The notes: generated from the sequence alone by a model not told the origin. A stretch of 64,000 bases of DNA from Pseudocolwellia agarivorans (GCF_002000085.1 NZ_MUZU01000001.1:372001-436000), one strand, 5' to 3'. Numbered from the stretch's first letter, positions 24,401-35,231 are shown. Translations and numbers: made by a program.

Positions 24401-26749
24401 TTAACTTTTTAATTTCACCTTATCAATTGGGTTTTCAAGTGCAATATCTAACACCTCTTCAATCCATTTAACAGGGTGAATAGATAAATCAGCAATTACA
24501 TTTTCAGGAATTTCTTTTAAATCGCGTTCATTATCTTTAGGAATTATCACTGTTTTAATTCCGCCACGGTGAGCAGCAAGTAGTTTTTCTTTTAAACCGC
24601 CTATAGCTAAAACTTCACCTCGTAGCGTTATTTCACCTGTCATTGCAACTTCGGCCTTCACAGGGTTTCCCGTTAAACTAGAAACTAAAGCGGTACACAT
24701 ACCAACACCTGCACTTGGACCATCTTTAGGTGTAGCACCTTCAGGAACATGAACGTGTATATCACGCTTTTCGTGAAAATCTTCATTAATTCTAAACTTC
24801 TCGGTTCTACTCCTAACAACTGTCATAGCGGCCTGAATAGATTCTTGCATAACATCGCCTAATGAGCCGGTATAGGTAAGCTTACCTTTGCCTGGAACTG
24901 AAGCCGTTTCAATAGTCAGTAATTCACCACCAACAGATGTCCATGCTAAACCCGTTACAAGTCCTACACGATTTTGTTCATCTGCTTTACCGTAATCAAA
25001 ACGTTGTACGCCTAGATATTCAGATAAATTATCTTGATTGATAACAACACTTTTAAGTTTTTTATCTAATAAAATAGCTTTGACGGCTTTTCTACAAAGT
25101 TTAGAAATATCTCTTTCTAAACTACGTACACCCGCTTCACGAGTGTAATAACGAATAATGCCAATAATTGCGCTGTCTTCGATGGTAATTTCACTTTCTT
25201 TTAAACCATTGCGCTCTATTTGTTTTTTAAGAAGATGACTTTTAGCAATATTTAATTTTTCATCTTCTGTATAACCTGATAAACGAATAACTTCCATACG
25301 GTCAAGTAATGGGCCTGGAATATCCATGCTATTCGATGTAGCAACAAACATTACATCAGATAAATCATAATCAACTTCTAAGTAATGATCATTAAAGCTA
25401 CTGTTTTGTTCAGGGTCTAAAACCTCTAAAAGTGCTGAAGCTGGATCTCCTCTCATATCAGAGGCCATTTTATCTATTTCATCTAATAAGAATAATGGAT
25501 TTTTAACACCTACTTTTGCAATTTTTTGAATAAGCTTGCCTGGTAAAGACCCTATGTAAGTTCTTCTATGCCCTCTAATCTCAGCTTCATCTCTCACACC
25601 ACCTAAAGCCATGCGTACATATTTACGCCCCGTAGATCGAGCGATAGATTGTCCTAATGACGTTTTACCTACACCAGGAGGACCAACTAAACATAAAATA
25701 GGTCCTTTTAATGAAGTAACTCTTTGCTGAACGGCTAAATACTCTAAAATACGTTCTTTTACTTTATCTAAACCGTAATGGTCTTGATCTAAAACTTCTT
25801 CAGCTAATGCTAAATTACGTTTAAGTTTACTTTTCTTTTTCCAAGGTACACTTGTCATCCAATCAATATAACTACGTACTACTGTAGCTTCGGCTGACAT
25901 TGGTGACATCATTTGTAATTTTTTAGCCTCAGCTAACGTTTTTTCTTTAGCTTCTTTAGGCATTTGAGCATCATCAATTTTTTTATTAATTAATTCCGCT
26001 TCATCAGGAGTATCTTCCATATCACCTAGCTCTTTTTGAATGGCTTTCATTTGCTCATTCAAATAGTATTCACGCTGGCTTTTTTCCATTTGTTTTTTAA
26101 CACGTGTACGAATTTTCTTTTCTACTTGAAGAAGATCAATTTCGCCTTCCATTAACCCCATTAAATATTCTAATCGCTCTGAAATATTGACGATTTCCAA
26201 TACTTTTTGTTTATCCTCTAATTTAAGAGGCATATGAGCAGCCATCGTATCAGCAAGCTGTTCTGGATCATCAATACCCGCAACGGAGGTTAATACCTCT
26301 GGAGGTATTTTTTTATTAAGTTTTACGTAACCTTCAAATTGTGAGATAGCAGATCGAACCAGTACCTCGCTATTTTCAACATCACTATCAGTTGTTTGAA
26401 GAAAATCAATATTCGCAGTAAAGTATTCTTCAGTTTCCACAAACTCAGAAATTTTAGCTCTTTTAACCCCTTCAACAAGTACTTTTACAGTGCCATCAGG
26501 AAGCTTTAACATTTGTAAAATAGAAGCAACCGTACCTGTTTGGTAGACATCGTTAAAAGAAGGATCATCAATAGCCGCATCTTTTTGTGCAACTAAAAAT
26601 ATTTGTTTATCCTTTTCATTAGCGATATCTAAACAACGAATTGATTTCTCTCTGCCCACAAATAGTGGGATCACCATTTGTGGGTATACAACAACATCAC
26701 GTAAGGCCAGTACTGGAATTTCAGGTACGCCAGATAACTCATCGCTCAT
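24401..26749 (-). CDS. lon: ATP-dependent protease Lon
   Basis: 782 residues, full family length (E. coli 784). N-terminal substrate-binding domain (about 10-200), coiled coil, AAA+ module with Walker A GPPGVGKT (about 353-360) and Walker B FLLDEIDK, then the protease domain with the catalytic serine in PKDGPSAG and the lysine in GGLKEKLLA. It degrades damaged and regulatory proteins. It lies downstream of clpX, separated by a terminator, and has its own heat-shock-like promoter. Confidence 0.98.
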   Translation of the reverse strand: MSDELSGVPEIPVLALRDVVVYPQMVIPLFVGREKSIRCLDIANEKDKQIFLVAQKDAAIDDPSFNDVYQTGTVASILQMLKLPDGTVKVLVEGVKRAKISEFVETEEYFTANIDFLQTTDSDVENSEVLVRSAISQFEGYVKLNKKIPPEVLTSVAGIDDPEQLADTMAAHMPLKLEDKQKVLEIVNISERLEYLMGLMEGEIDLLQVEKKIRTRVKKQMEKSQREYYLNEQMKAIQKELGDMEDTPDEAELINKKIDDAQMPKEAKEKTLAEAKKLQMMSPMSAEATVVRSYIDWMTSVPWKKKSKLKRNLALAEEVLDQDHYGLDKVKERILEYLAVQQRVTSLKGPILCLVGPPGVGKTSLGQSIARSTGRKYVRMALGGVRDEAEIRGHRRTYIGSLPGKLIQKIAKVGVKNPLFLLDEIDKMASDMRGDPASALLEVLDPEQNSSFNDHYLEVDYDLSDVMFVATSNSMDIPGPLLDRMEVIRLSGYTEDEKLNIAKSHLLKKQIERNGLKESEITIEDSAIIGIIRYYTREAGVRSLERDISKLCRKAVKAILLDKKLKSVVINQDNLSEYLGVQRFDYGKADEQNRVGLVTGLAWTSVGGELLTIETASVPGKGKLTYTGSLGDVMQESIQAAMTVVRSRTEKFRINEDFHEKRDIHVHVPEGATPKDGPSAGVGMCTALVSSLTGNPVKAEVAMTGEITLRGEVLAIGGLKEKLLAAHRGGIKTVIIPKDNERDLKEIPENVIADLSIHPVKWIEEVLDIALENPIDKVKLKS

Positions 26750-26796
26750 AGATTACTCTCTCGGGAATTAGTATGAAGAATTTACACTTAAAAAGT

Positions 26797-26824
26797 ATAT
26801 GGGGATTATAGTAAAGCTTTCAAC
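26797..26824 (-). promoter_or_regulatory. Sigma-32-type heat-shock promoter of lon
   Basis: On the minus strand GTTGAAA and CCCCATAT are separated by 13 bases (sigma-32 consensus CTTGAAA-N11-16-CCCCATnT): one mismatch in the -35 and none in the -10. A TATAAT is embedded in the spacer and might give basal sigma-70 transcription. The ATG lies about 48 bases downstream. Confidence 0.75.
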
Positions 26825-26832
26825 AGCCAAAT

Positions 26833-26861
26833 AAAAAAAAGAGCCACTAGAGCTCTTTTTT
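26833..26861 (-). terminator. Terminator between clpX and lon
   Basis: AAAAAAGAGC pairs with GCTCTTTTTT across a seven-base loop, ending in a U run on both strands. It lies between the clpX stop and the lon promoter and separates the two transcripts. Confidence 0.75.
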
Positions 26862-26900
26862 ATTTAGTTTCAAACAACTATTTAACTTTATTTGTTAGGG

Positions 26901-28178
26901 CTATTCTGAAACGGCCTGTTCTTGCTGTGTTTCGTAAATCACAATAGGTTTGGATTCACCTTTAATGACTGTTTCATCAACAACCACTTTGCTTGCATTT
27001 TCTAGAGATGGTAATTCGTACATAGTTTCAAGTAATACACTTTCAACAATTGAACGTAAACCACGAGCTCCTGTTTTACGAACCATAGCTTTATTCGCAA
27101 TAGCTAATAAAGCATCTTTTCTAAACTCTAACTCAACACCTTCCATATCAAAAAGCGCTATAAATTGTTTAGTTAATGCATTTTTAGGCTCTTGTAATAT
27201 TTGAATTAGCGCGTCTTCATCAAGTTCAGTTAAAGTTGCAACAACAGGTAGACGACCTATAAATTCAGGGATCAAGCCATATTTCACAAGATCTTGTGGC
27301 TCAACTTCTTTAAATCGCTCTGTAAGTGATTTTTCAGTATCTTTACCACGAACTTCAGCGCCAAAACCAATACCTGTACCTGTTTGACAGCGTTGCTCAA
27401 CAACTTTATCAAGACCAGCAAAAGCCCCACCACAAATAAATAATATTTTTGAGGTATCAACTTGTAAAAACTCTTGTTGTGGGTGCTTGCGGCCGCCTTG
27501 AGGTGGCACAGAAGCAATAGTACCTTCAACCAGTTTTAATAATGCTTGTTGAACACCTTCACCGGAAACATCTCGAGTAATGGATGGATTATCAGACTTT
27601 CTAGATATTTTATCAATTTCATCAATATAGACGATACCACGCTGTGCTTTTTCAACGTCGTAATCACATTTCTGTAATAATTTTTGAATAATATTTTCTA
27701 CGTCTTCACCTACATAACCGGCTTCAGTCAATGTTGTTGCATCAGCCATAGTAAATGGAACATCTAATAATCTGGCTAGTGTTTCAGCCAATAATGTTTT
27801 ACCACTACCTGTAGGGCCTATCAGCAATATGTTACTTTTACCTAATTCAACTCCATTATGGGAGTCTCCATTACGTAAACGTTTATAGTGATTATATACA
27901 GCTACAGACAACACTTTTTTGGCATGGTCTTGTCCAATAACATAATCATCAAGACTTTCTCTGATCTCTATTGGAGTAGGTAATTTTTCTTTATCTTGCT
28001 TTGGCGAAATTTCTTTAATTTCTTCACGAATAATATCGTTACACAGCTCAACACATTCGTCACAAACAAATACAGATGGTCCTGCAATAAGCTTACGTAC
28101 TTCGTGCTGACTTTTTCCACAAAATGAACAATACAGCAACTTGCCGTTATCACCGTCACCTTTAGTTATATCGGTCAT
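26901..28178 (-). CDS. clpX: ATP-dependent Clp protease ATP-binding subunit ClpX
   Basis: 425 residues, normal length. The N-terminal zinc-binding domain has four cysteines (CSFCGKS ... CDECVELC, about 17-46). The AAA+ module carries Walker A GPTGSGKT (about 123-130) and Walker B YIDEIDK; the IGF-type ClpP-binding loop appears as GIGFG. ClpX unfolds tagged substrates and feeds them to ClpP. Follows clpP by 91 bases in the same direction. Confidence 0.98.
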   Translation of the reverse strand: MTDITKGDGDNGKLLYCSFCGKSQHEVRKLIAGPSVFVCDECVELCNDIIREEIKEISPKQDKEKLPTPIEIRESLDDYVIGQDHAKKVLSVAVYNHYKRLRNGDSHNGVELGKSNILLIGPTGSGKTLLAETLARLLDVPFTMADATTLTEAGYVGEDVENIIQKLLQKCDYDVEKAQRGIVYIDEIDKISRKSDNPSITRDVSGEGVQQALLKLVEGTIASVPPQGGRKHPQQEFLQVDTSKILFICGGAFAGLDKVVEQRCQTGTGIGFGAEVRGKDTEKSLTERFKEVEPQDLVKYGLIPEFIGRLPVVATLTELDEDALIQILQEPKNALTKQFIALFDMEGVELEFRKDALLAIANKAMVRKTGARGLRSIVESVLLETMYELPSLENASKVVVDETVIKGESKPIVIYETQQEQAVSE

Positions 28179-28229
28179 ACGGTACCTCTAATTCTATAAT
28201 TTGAATTTACTTATACATTTAAGTATTTA

Positions 28230-28251
28230 ATCACTTTTGCAAAAAAGTGAT
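28230..28251 (-). other. Intercistronic hairpin clpP-clpX
   Basis: ATCACTTTT pairs with AAAAGTGAT across a short loop in the clpP-clpX gap. No U run of terminator type follows, so it probably acts in mRNA processing, attenuation or stability between the two cistrons. Confidence 0.4.
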
Positions 28252-28269
28252 ATACGATAAAAGATAAAA

Positions 28270-28905
28270 TTATTTATCTTGTCTTTGCTCTAATATGGCG
28301 TCAACTAATCCATATTCAACTGCACTTTCTGCACTTAAGAAATTATCACGGTCAGTATCTACTGACACTTTTTCTATTGGTTGACCTGTATGGTCAGCCA
28401 TTAAACGATTCATTTTCTCTTTAATATAAAGAATTTCTTTAGCATGAATTTCAAAGTCAGATGCTTGCCCTTGGAAACCACCTAGAGGTTGATGAATCAT
28501 CACTCGAGCATTAGGTAAACAATAACGTTTCCCTTTTTCTCCGCCTGATAATAAAAATGCCCCCATGCTTGCAGCTTGACCAATACATACTGTACTTACA
28601 TTCGGTTTAATAAACTTCATGGTATCGTAAATAGCCATACCTGCAGTAACAGAACCACCCGGTGAATTTATATAAAGAAAAATATCTTTTTCTGGGCTTT
28701 CTGATTCTAAAAAAAGAAGCTGAGCAACAATAAGGTTAGCCATATGGTCTTCAACTTGACCACATAAAAATATTACTCTTTCTTTTAAAAGACGAGAATA
28801 AATATCATATGAACGTTCACCTTTTGGTGTTTGTTCAACAACCATTGGTACCAAAGCGTTTTCAGTAACACTTGTTAAATTTTGAGAAGTATGAGAAGTA
28901 AACAA
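28270..28905 (-). CDS. clpP: ATP-dependent Clp protease proteolytic subunit ClpP
   Basis: 211 residues. The catalytic triad is visible as S113 (GQAASMGAF), H138 (RVMIHQP) and D187 (DTDRDNF), each two residues later than in the E. coli precursor. A short N-terminal propeptide is probably removed by self-cleavage. Forms the proteolytic barrel used by ClpX (and ClpA). Preceded by its own sigma-70 promoter that overlaps the tig terminator. Confidence 0.98.
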   Translation of the reverse strand: MFTSHTSQNLTSVTENALVPMVVEQTPKGERSYDIYSRLLKERVIFLCGQVEDHMANLIVAQLLFLESESPEKDIFLYINSPGGSVTAGMAIYDTMKFIKPNVSTVCIGQAASMGAFLLSGGEKGKRYCLPNARVMIHQPLGGFQGQASDFEIHAKEILYIKEKMNRLMADHTGQPIEKVSVDTDRDNFLSAESAVEYGLVDAILEQRQDK

Positions 28906-28922
28906 CAGATTGTCCTTAGATT

Positions 28923-28958
28923 AAAAAAATGGCTTGTATGTTTCCATACAAGCCATTT
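28923..28958 (-). terminator. Terminator of tig
   Basis: A perfect 14-bp stem (AAATGGCTTGTATG with CATACAAGCCATTT) closed by a GAAA tetraloop on the minus strand and followed by a U run. It begins 36 bases after the tig stop. Confidence 0.85.
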
Positions 28959-28983
28959 AAGCGATTGCTTGATAAAATGTCAA
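28955..28983 (-). promoter_or_regulatory. Sigma-70 promoter of clpP overlapping the tig terminator
   Basis: On the minus strand a perfect TTGACA lies 17 bases from TTAAAT. The -10 sits on the base of the tig terminator stem, so a clpP transcript starting about 7 bases later would lack most of the left arm and should escape termination. Start site inferred. Confidence 0.6.
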
Positions 28984-28993
28984 TCTAAAAGGC

Positions 28994-30301
28994 TTATTTT
29001 CCTTCAGGATTCATTATATCTTTGAAACTTGCTTTCTTTTCTTTAACTTTTGCACTTGCAAGAACAACTTCAACAGCTTGCTCTTCTAATGCAACATTTT
29101 GCATTTGTTGATTAAGCTCTTTGTTCGTTGTGTAATATTCAATCACTTCTTTTGGATCTTCATAAGCAGATGCCGCTGATGCAATAAGCTCATTTACCTT
29201 ATTTTCATCAACTTTTAATTCATTTACTTTGATCACTTCACCTAATAATAAACCTGTTTTCACACGTTTTTTAGCTTGCTCTTCAAACATTTCTGCAGGC
29301 AGCTCAGGTAAGTTGTTAGGATCCATTTGACCAGCAAAGCGTTGCATGGCTTGTTGGCGTAAAACGTCAACTTCTTGAGCAATTAATGATGCAGGAATAT
29401 CAACATCATGAGCTTCTAGCAACCCATCAATAACTTGCTCTTTAACTTTAGCTTTAACCGCTTGAGTTAATTCACGTGACATGTTTTTGCTTACTTCTTC
29501 ACGTAACGCCTCAACACCACCTTCTTCTACACCAAAAAGCTTCGCAAACTCTTCATCAACATCAGGTACTACTGGCCCTTCAGTTTTATGAACAATAATA
29601 TCAAATTCAGCTTCTTTGCCTTTTAAGTTTTCAGCGTGGTAATCATCAGGGAAAGTGACTTTAATCGTTTTCTCTTCACCGACTTTCATACCGATGATAT
29701 CAGTTTCAAAACCTGGGATCATACGACCTGCGCCTAGTTCAAGTTCAAAACCTTCAGCCTTACCACCTTCGAAATCTTCACCGTCAATACGACCAGTAAA
29801 ATCGATAGTTAGTTTATCGCCTTTTTTACTTTTACGCTTATTTTCTTTCCACGTTTTATGTTGATTTTGTAACGTAACAAACATTTCTTCTAAATCTTTA
29901 TCTGTTACTTCAACTTTTGGTTTTTCAACTTTAATTGCACCTAAATCATTTAACTTAATTTCAGGATACACTTCAAAAGTCGCTTCAAATTCTAATGCTT
30001 TACCTTCTTCATTACTTTTAGCAACAAAGTTTGGTCTTCCAGCAGGGTTAATTTTCTCTGCTACAATCGCATCAACAAAATTACGCTGCATAAGCTCACC
30101 AGCTACTTCTTGACGTACAGACTTTCCGTAACGCTTTTGAATAACTGATGGTGGAACTTTACCCGGACGAAATCCGTTAATTCGTTGTGTTTTAGCTATA
30201 TGACGAAGACGATTTTTAACTTCAACATCTACTGATTCTGCAGGAACAGAAATCGTTAAACGACGTTCCAAACCTTGTGTAGTCTCAACTGAAACTTGCA
30301 T
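28994..30301 (-). CDS. tig: Trigger factor (ribosome-associated chaperone and PPIase)
   Basis: 435 residues, normal length. The ribosome-binding signature [17 protein letters not shown] (about 44-60) is intact. An FKBP-type PPIase domain (about 160-245) and a C-terminal helical arm domain follow. It shields nascent chains at the exit tunnel. First of the tig-clpP-clpX-lon-hupB-ppiD series, with its own promoter and terminator. Confidence 0.98.
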   Translation of the reverse strand: MQVSVETTQGLERRLTISVPAESVDVEVKNRLRHIAKTQRINGFRPGKVPPSVIQKRYGKSVRQEVAGELMQRNFVDAIVAEKINPAGRPNFVAKSNEEGKALEFEATFEVYPEIKLNDLGAIKVEKPKVEVTDKDLEEMFVTLQNQHKTWKENKRKSKKGDKLTIDFTGRIDGEDFEGGKAEGFELELGAGRMIPGFETDIIGMKVGEEKTIKVTFPDDYHAENLKGKEAEFDIIVHKTEGPVVPDVDEEFAKLFGVEEGGVEALREEVSKNMSRELTQAVKAKVKEQVIDGLLEAHDVDIPASLIAQEVDVLRQQAMQRFAGQMDPNNLPELPAEMFEEQAKKRVKTGLLLGEVIKVNELKVDENKVNELIASAASAYEDPKEVIEYYTTNKELNQQMQNVALEEQAVEVVLASAKVKEKKASFKDIMNPEGK

Positions 30302-30461
30302 TTAATTACCTCAAAACTTAGCGTTTAGTACGCTATCAATAACTCACCTAAATACAGTAAACAAACAATAACAAGTAGAGTTTGCTTTTAATCTCCCTAA
30401 AATTAATAGCGAAGCTTAAAATTACAAATAAAGATGTTCAGATTAAAAATTATGACGCGAA

Positions 30462-30490
30462 ATTATAGCGATGCTCATAGCAATAGTCGA
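30462..30490 (-). promoter_or_regulatory. Putative promoter of tig
   Basis: On the minus strand TCGACT and a perfect TATAAT are 17 bases apart, followed by a GC-containing TTCGCG. It predicts a 5' leader of about 155 bases. Confidence 0.45.
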
Positions 30491-30550
30491 GCGTATAAAC
30501 AATTTATTTTTAATTTAATAATAAATAATTGTATTTATTATTAAATTATA

Positions 30551-30592
30551 AAAAAAAACGATAGTAACACGAGCACAAGTGATAAAATCGTA
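30551..30592 (-). terminator. Possible terminator of the tRNA operon
   Basis: On the minus strand ACGAT...ATCGT with an interrupted inner stem (CAC/GTG) is followed by T9. The long U run is convincing; the stem is imperfect. It lies about 145 bases past the last tRNA. Confidence 0.4.
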
Positions 30593-30735
30593 TTAATTTA
30601 TATGTCACTTACAAAGATTGAAAAATGAGAAAGTAAATATTTTATTCATGAAAACTTTAATTATAGAAAAGTAATTAAAGATGAATAACATAAATTTAGT
30701 GGATTAAGATATTGAATAATATGAAAAGAATAAAG

Positions 30736-30812
30736 TGGTCGGTGATGCAAGATTCGAACTTGCGACCCCTTGGACCCAAACCAAGTGCGCTACCAAGCTG
30801 CGCTAATCACCG
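30736..30812 (-). tRNA. tRNA-Pro (anticodon TGG), last in operon
   Basis: 77 bases with encoded CCA. Acceptor stem CGGTGAT/ATCACCG, anticodon loop TTTGGGT (TGG), T arm GTTCGAATC. Identical in sequence to the tRNA-Pro at 31040-31116. Confidence 0.97.
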
Positions 30813-30838
30813 ATATACTTTATTTCTACTAGCCTGAA

Positions 30839-30915
30839 TGGGGTGGCTGAAGGGACTTGAACCCTCGACAACCGGAATCACAATCCGGGGCTCTACCAAC
30901 TGAGCTACAGCCACC
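30839..30915 (-). tRNA. tRNA-His (anticodon GTG)
   Basis: 77 bases counting the encoded extra G(-1), which pairs with C73, the identity element of histidine tRNA. CCA is encoded. Anticodon GTG lies in GGATTGTGATTCC. Confidence 0.97.
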
Positions 30916-30921
30916 ACTGTA

Positions 30922-30998
<77 letters not shown>

Positions 30999-31039
30999 AC
31001 ATGGCCTACAGAACTAAACTTTTAATTAAAAATTAAAAG

Positions 31040-31116
31040 TGGTCGGTGATGCAAGATTCGAACTTGCGACCCCTTGGACCCAAACCAAGTGCGCTACCAA
31101 GCTGCGCTAATCACCG
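31040..31116 (-). tRNA. tRNA-Pro (anticodon TGG), first in operon
   Basis: 77 bases, CCA encoded. Identical copy of the tRNA-Pro at 30736-30812, giving the transcript order Pro-Arg-His-Pro. Confidence 0.97.
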
Positions 31117-31154
31117 ACATTGCTAAAAACATTACTTGCTTTCAACGGGGGCGG

Positions 31155-31183
31155 ATATTACCTAGTTGACTGGGTCGCGTCAA
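31155..31183 (-). promoter_or_regulatory. Stable-RNA promoter of the tRNA operon
   Basis: On the minus strand TTGACG and TAATAT are 17 bases apart. A very GC-rich discriminator (CCGCCCCCG) follows the -10, and an A/T-only stretch resembling an UP element precedes the -35. This is the layout of stringently controlled rRNA/tRNA promoters. Confidence 0.75.
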
Positions 31184-31390
31184 ACATTTTTTATAAAAAA
31201 AAACGCGTTCGGTCACTTTTGCATCATCTTGTATAATTATCAACTCATTAATGTTGAAATAACGCTTGATGGCAATAATTTCATTATTTCATCACCATAA
31301 TTTTATTTATATAAAATCCTTATACAATTACGTTTAAAATTATGAGAAAATGCTGTCGTTTTTTCACCCATCATAATATATAGAAGTAAT

Positions 31391-32242
31391 ATGACAGCAT
31401 CATTAATTAATGGCAAAGAAATTGCCCAACAAATTAGAACATCTGTAAAACATAAGGTTGATCAACGTATAGCGAGTGGGTTAAGAGCTCCCGGCCTTGC
31501 CGTTATATTAGTTGGATCAGATCCTGCTTCTGAAGTTTATGTGGGAAGTAAGCGCAGAGCATGTGAAGAAGTAGGCTTTATATCAAAATCTTACGATCTA
31601 GCAGCATCGACATCTGAAAGTGATCTCCTCGCATTAATTGATGAGCTAAACTCAGATAATACAATTGATGGAATTTTGGTTCAGTTACCCCTTCCTACAC
31701 ATTTGAATTCTAATTTAGTGATTGAACATATTAATCCTAATAAAGATGTTGATGGTTTCCATCCTTCTAATGTAGGTAAATTAGTGTTGCGCCAACCAGG
31801 TCTTCGCCCTTGTACACCTAAAGGTATTATGGAATTAATAACAACTACTAACATAAAAACTCATGGTTTAGATGCTGTTGTTGTAGGTGCTTCAAACATT
31901 GTAGGTAGACCTATGAGTTTAGAATTACTCCTTGCGGGTTGTACAGTTACAACAACTCATCGCTTTACTAAAGATTTAGAGTCAAAAGTAAGAGCCGCTG
32001 ATTTATTAGTTGTTGCCGTTGGTAAACCAGAATTTATTCCAGGCGATTGGATTAAAGAAGGCGCTATAGTGATAGATGTAGGTATTAACCGCTTAGAAAA
32101 TGGTTCACTAGTAGGCGATGTAGGTTTTTCTGTTGCTAAAACTAAAGCATCATTTATCACACCTGTACCTGGTGGCGTTGGCCCCATGACAGTAGCAAGC
32201 TTAATAGAAAATACTTTATTAGCGTGTGAAGCTCACGATTAA
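31391..32242 (+). CDS. folD: Bifunctional methylenetetrahydrofolate dehydrogenase / methenyltetrahydrofolate cyclohydrolase
   Basis: 283 residues. The catalytic lysine segment [14 protein letters not shown] (about 50-63), VQLPLP and [12 protein letters not shown] motifs are all present. FolD interconverts 5,10-methylene- and 10-formyl-THF for purine, thymidylate and fMet supply. Single gene ended by a palindromic terminator, convergent with cysS. Confidence 0.97.
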   Translation: MTASLINGKEIAQQIRTSVKHKVDQRIASGLRAPGLAVILVGSDPASEVYVGSKRRACEEVGFISKSYDLAASTSESDLLALIDELNSDNTIDGILVQLPLPTHLNSNLVIEHINPNKDVDGFHPSNVGKLVLRQPGLRPCTPKGIMELITTTNIKTHGLDAVVVGASNIVGRPMSLELLLAGCTVTTTHRFTKDLESKVRAADLLVVAVGKPEFIPGDWIKEGAIVIDVGINRLENGSLVGDVGFSVAKTKASFITPVPGGVGPMTVASLIENTLLACEAHD

Positions 32243-32267
32243 AATATAAAGCGTTCAATTTAAAAAG

Positions 32268-32295
32268 AAAAGTCAGCTAATTAGCTGACTTTTTT
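32268..32295. terminator. Bidirectional terminator between folD and cysS
   Basis: AAAAGTCAGCTAA is directly followed by its complement TTAGCTGACTTTT and extra T's. The central TAATTA probably forms the loop. It serves both convergent genes. Confidence 0.8.
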
Positions 32296-32362
32296 ATTAG
32301 GTTTAATTCTATTATTTATTGGATAGTTAAAAATAACATAACTAAAACAAAGAGAGTTAAGA

Positions 32363-33745
32363 TTAAGCTTTACGCCATGTGGTTTTTCCAGCTGAATCTT
32401 CAAGAATAACATTCATCGCTTTCAGTTTGTCTCTGGCTTCATCTGCTAATGCCCAGTCTTTATTAGCACGCGCATCGTTACGTTGTTTAATTAACGCTTC
32501 AATTTCTTCAGCTTCAGAATCATTTGCAACACTACCTTTAAAGAACTCTTCTGGTGAGCTTTGTGCAATACCTAGCACTTTGCCTAATTCAATAAGAATA
32601 TAAGCTAACTCCCCAGCTTTGTTTGCATCTTGATCTTTTATGCGGTTAATCTCTTTAGATAATTCAAAGATAACTGGCATAGCTTCTGGACAGTTAAAGT
32701 CATCATCCATCGCTTTTTCAAAACGATTAACGTACTCATTACCAGCCAACTCTACTTTTACAGGAGTTACATCACGTAATGCTGTGTATAAACGCTCTAA
32801 ACTAGAACGTGCTTGCGTTAAATTGTCTTGCGAGTAGTTTAGCTGGCTACGATAATGACTCGATGTTAAAAAGAATCTAACCGTTTCGGCGTCATACTCG
32901 TCTAAAACGCTACGTAATGTAAAAAAGTTATTTAGCGATTTAGACATTTTCTCTTTGTTAATTTGCACCATACCACCATGCATCCAGTAATTAACATAAG
33001 GCGTATTATTTGCACAACACGACTGAGCTATTTCATTTTCATGATGAGGGAATTGTAAATCAGAGCCGCCACCATGAATATCAAAATGCTTACCTAAATG
33101 CTTTTGGTTCATGGCAGAACATTCAATATGCCACCCCGGACGACCTTTACCCCAAGGCGAATCCCAACTAGGCTCATCAGGTTTAGCCATTTTCCATAAA
33201 ACAAAATCTAACGGGCTTCTTTTAGCGTCATCAACATCAACACGTGAACCCGCTTGAAGCATATCAAGGTTTTGCATACTCAATTTACCATAATCTTCGT
33301 ATGTACTAACCTCAAACATCACGTCGCCATTTGAAGCAACATATGCATGACCTTTTTCAATAAGTGTAGAAACAAGGTTAATAATTTCAGGCATATGACC
33401 TGTAACTGTTGGTGCAATATCAGGTCGCATGATATTTAAATCATCAAAGTCTTGATACATTTGATCCGTCATTCGCATAGTTAAAGACTCACAACTTTCG
33501 TTATTCTCTAATGCACGTTTAATAATTTTATCATCAACATCAGTAATATTACGCACATGAGTAAGCTCGTAGCCAGAATACTTTAAGTAGCGAGCAATAA
33601 TATCAAAAGCTACGTAAGTTCGTGCATGTCCTATATGACAACGGTCATAAATGGTAATACCACAAACATACAAGCCAACCTTCCCTTCGGTGATAGGTTT
33701 AAAGATTTCTTTTTTTCGGCTAAGCGTATTAAAAATTTGCAGCAT
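32363..33745 (-). CDS. cysS: Cysteinyl-tRNA synthetase
   Basis: 460 residues, normal length. Class I signatures HIGH (in CHIGHARTY) and KMSKS (EKMSKSLNN) are present. Zinc ligands include C28 in YVCGIT and the [10 protein letters not shown] and HHENEIAQS segments. Charges tRNA-Cys. Divergent from ppiB. Confidence 0.98.
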   Translation of the reverse strand: MLQIFNTLSRKKEIFKPITEGKVGLYVCGITIYDRCHIGHARTYVAFDIIARYLKYSGYELTHVRNITDVDDKIIKRALENNESCESLTMRMTDQMYQDFDDLNIMRPDIAPTVTGHMPEIINLVSTLIEKGHAYVASNGDVMFEVSTYEDYGKLSMQNLDMLQAGSRVDVDDAKRSPLDFVLWKMAKPDEPSWDSPWGKGRPGWHIECSAMNQKHLGKHFDIHGGGSDLQFPHHENEIAQSCCANNTPYVNYWMHGGMVQINKEKMSKSLNNFFTLRSVLDEYDAETVRFFLTSSHYRSQLNYSQDNLTQARSSLERLYTALRDVTPVKVELAGNEYVNRFEKAMDDDFNCPEAMPVIFELSKEINRIKDQDANKAGELAYILIELGKVLGIAQSSPEEFFKGSVANDSEAEEIEALIKQRNDARANKDWALADEARDKLKAMNVILEDSAGKTTWRKA

Positions 33746-33955
33746 AACTATTTCGTATTCCTATTATTGTGCTTATAAAATCTGTATGGCACTTATTGAA
33801 GTTGGTTAATTGTATTTAAACAAAAAATCGAAGCGTAATTGTACATCAACATTTCTTTTGAATCATCAGATGGATAGATTTTAACAGAGAAATAATTGAA
33901 ATCTTGAGGTACAATCTCCACATTGTAAATTTCGTATAAATAGAGAGAACATATA

Positions 33956-34450
33956 GTGATTACTTTTAAAACAACATTAGGCGATATCAAAATCGCATTA
34001 GACTTTGATAAAGCCCCTGTTACAGCTAAAAACTTCCAACAATATGCTAAAGATGGCTTTTATAATGGCACTATTTTTCACCGTGTAATTAAAGGTTTTA
34101 TGGCACAAGGCGGTGGTTTTTCGTCAGGTTTAGAAGAAAAAAGTACAAGTGAAAGCATTAAAAACGAAGCAAATAATGGTGTAAGTAACACACGAGGTAC
34201 TTTAGCTATGGCTCGTACACAAGATCCTCATTCAGCTTCTGCTCAATTTTTTATTAACTTAGTTGATAACACCTTTTTAGATTTTAAAAGTGAAACAGTT
34301 CAAGGCTGGGGTTACTGTGTTTTTGGTGAAGTAGTAGAAGGCATGGACATTGTAGATAAAATGACTTTAGTTGATACAGGTCGTTTAGGTCATCACGACG
34401 ATGTACCAAAAGAAGAAATCATTATCACAGAAACAGTTATTGAAGCTTAA
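33956..34450 (+). CDS. ppiB: Peptidyl-prolyl cis-trans isomerase B (cyclophilin)
   Basis: 164 residues from a GTG start that aligns with the E. coli PpiB N-terminus. Cyclophilin motifs [30 protein letters not shown] and [15 protein letters not shown] are intact, including the catalytic Arg and the Phe/Trp pocket. No signal peptide, so cytoplasmic. Probably in an operon with lpxH, 22 bases downstream. Confidence 0.97.
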   Translation: MITFKTTLGDIKIALDFDKAPVTAKNFQQYAKDGFYNGTIFHRVIKGFMAQGGGFSSGLEEKSTSESIKNEANNGVSNTRGTLAMARTQDPHSASAQFFINLVDNTFLDFKSETVQGWGYCVFGEVVEGMDIVDKMTLVDTGRLGHHDDVPKEEIIITETVIEA

Positions 34451-34472
34451 GAAAGCAGCTTAAATTAAATAT

Positions 34473-35231
34473 TTGGATTCAAATTTTTTAGTGATAAATA
34501 ATAAAAAACAAATCATCTACTTTATAGCTGACTTACATTTAGCGGAAAACAGGCCTGATATAACGGCCTGTTTTTTGGCATTTATGAAAAATGATGCGAT
34601 AGAAGCCGAGAAGCTCTATATTTTAGGCGACTTATTCGAAGTTTGGTTTGGAGACGACTACAAAACTGAGTTAACAGATGCTGTTATAAATGCCATAAAA
34701 ACTTTAACAGCAACAGGTACTGAGGTTTATTTCATTCACGGCAATAGAGATTTTTTACTCGGTAAGCATTACGCTAAGCAAGCCAATATGATTTTATTAC
34801 CTGAAAAACAGCTAATCGACCTTTACGGTGAAAAAGTTTTACTCATGCATGGCGATACACTCTGTACGCGCGATGTTGATTATCAAAAATTCAGAAAAAA
34901 ATCGCGTAGTTGGTGGTGGCAAGGTTTTATGAAAAGCCTTCCGTTATGGTTGAGAAAAAAAATAGCAGATAATTATCGTAAAAAAAGCAAACTGGCTCAA
35001 CAAAAAAAATCTTTAGATATTATGGATGTAACAGAGTCTGAAGTTGTTAAAGATTTAGAAAAATATAATTGTCAATTAATGATCCATGGTCATACCCACC
35101 GCCCTAACATACATGAACTTACAGCGAACAATAAACCCGCTCAAAGAATAGTATTAGGCGACTGGTATGAACAAGGTGCTTGGTTAAAAGTGACTCCTAC
35201 AACAAGAACATTATTGAACACCCTTTTTTAA
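34473..35231 (+). CDS. lpxH: UDP-2,3-diacylglucosamine diphosphatase
   Basis: 252 residues, calcineurin-like metallophosphoesterase. Metal-binding motifs are DLHL (about 21-24), GDLFEVWFGDD, GNRD, HGDTLC and HGHTHRP. It makes lipid X in lipid A synthesis. The start is uncertain: the TTG at 34473 gives about 12 residues more than E. coli, and the GTG at 34491 is an alternative; neither has a strong ribosome site. ppiB-lpxH order resembles that of other gammaproteobacteria. Confidence 0.94.
   Translation: MDSNFLVINNKKQIIYFIADLHLAENRPDITACFLAFMKNDAIEAEKLYILGDLFEVWFGDDYKTELTDAVINAIKTLTATGTEVYFIHGNRDFLLGKHYAKQANMILLPEKQLIDLYGEKVLLMHGDTLCTRDVDYQKFRKKSRSWWWQGFMKSLPLWLRKKIADNYRKKSKLAQQKKSLDIMDVTESEVVKDLEKYNCQLMIHGHTHRPNIHELTANNKPAQRIVLGDWYEQGAWLKVTPTTRTLLNTLF

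Larger units (their letters stand above)
30302..30735. other. Intergenic region tig - tRNA operon
   Basis: 434 bases, very AT-rich toward the right. It contains the putative tig promoter (30462-30490) and a possible terminator for the tRNA operon (30551-30592). No ORF of note. Confidence 0.6.
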
